A DNA stretch of 6,018 nt from NCBI GenBank assembly GCA_021816565.1, contig JAKAXN010000290.1, forward strand, positions 1 to 6,018, in the 5' to 3' direction. Of this stretch, positions 5,864 through 6,018 are shown in pieces (within the stretch, counting starts at the first letter, position 1; every line of letters starts with the position of its first letter). The position numbers and the translations under genes are program-made. Origin of the DNA: Actinomycetes bacterium (lineage in GTDB: Bacteria; Actinomycetota; Acidimicrobiia; Acidimicrobiales; Palsa-688). Under the pieces are notes generated by a model that did no database searches, was not told the origin of the DNA, and was given only the letters and a program-made list of their open reading frames with translations.

Positions 5864-6018
5864 ATGCGATCCAAGCGGATGACCGAGGACGAGGTGGTGC
5901 AGTCCCTCGAGGACGGGATGACCATCGGCATCGGCGGCTGGGGCAGCCGGCGCAAGCCCATGTCGATCGTGCGGGCCATCGCCCGCAGCGGCCTGCGGGA
6001 CCTCACCGTGGTCAGCTT
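5864..6018 (+). CDS. ipdA: IpdA, alpha subunit of the COCHEA-CoA hydrolase, N-terminal 51 residues, cut by window edge
   Basis: The frame encodes GMTIGIGGWGSRRKPM (residues 18-33) followed by VRAIARSGLRDLTVVS (36-51). This is the signature N-terminus of IpdA, a protein with a class I CoA-transferase fold that pairs with IpdB to hydrolyse the last steroid ring after EchA20 acts. The ATG at 5864 places 17 residues before the GMTIGI motif, as in mycobacterial IpdA from memory, and has GGTGAG (5851-5856) 7 nt upstream. An in-frame GTG at 5852 would overlap the EchA20 stop as GTGA but has no ribosome binding site; ATG 5879 is also possible. The catalytic glutamate region lies outside the window. 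ipdB is expected immediately downstream. Confidence 0.9.
   Translation, partial: MRSKRMTEDEVVQSLEDGMTIGIGGWGSRRKPMSIVRAIARSGLRDLTVVS

Noticed and set aside
1..6018. CRISPR array, tRNA or rRNA gene, insertion sequence, or phage genes
   Set aside because: I found no regularly spaced repeats, no RNA-gene signatures, no transposase motifs and no flanking inverted repeats. The window is filled by metabolic genes.

Overview
This window is a piece of a steroid (cholesterol-type) catabolism cluster from a high-GC actinobacterium. The evidence for the organism is the GC-rich third codon positions throughout, the frequent GTG and TTG starts, and several proteins that read as close relatives of mycobacterial cholesterol enzymes (CYP125, EchA19, EchA20, IpdA, a KstR-like regulator). 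The gene order is not the M. tuberculosis one. A non-mycobacterial actinobacterium, for example one of the Acidimicrobiia, is plausible, but this is inference.

Layout. Five genes run leftward from a divergent promoter region at about 4200-4310: a degenerate amidohydrolase-2 family protein (4199-3327), a class I acyl-CoA synthetase (3330-1585), a SnoaL/NTF2-like protein (1588-1142), an EchA19-like enoyl-CoA hydratase (1088-288) and the N-terminal 97 residues of a CYP125-like P450 (291-1, running off the left edge). Three of the four junctions are 4-nt GTGA/ATGA overlaps, so this is almost certainly one operon. The fourth junction is a 53-nt gap with its own strong ribosome binding site and a possible 11-codon upstream ORF. 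Rightward lie a KstR-like TetR repressor (4311-4955), a 138-nt intergenic stretch with a perfect 16-bp palindrome, an EchA20-like ring hydrolase (5094-5855) and the first 51 residues of IpdA (5864 onward, running off the right edge).

How the genes fit together. CYP125 oxidises the sterol side chain at C26. An acyl-CoA ligase and EchA19 belong to thioester activation and beta-oxidation of that side chain. EchA20 and IpdA (with IpdB, presumably just outside) open the last two steroid rings (C and D). The amidohydrolase and the SnoaL-like protein have no assigned step in the textbook pathway and are the most interesting parts. In mycobacteria the side-chain genes and the ring C/D genes belong to two separate regulons (KstR and KstR2). 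Here both kinds flank one TetR gene. The divergent region carries a well-spaced leftward promoter whose -35 box lies inside an inverted repeat, consistent with local, autoregulated repression.
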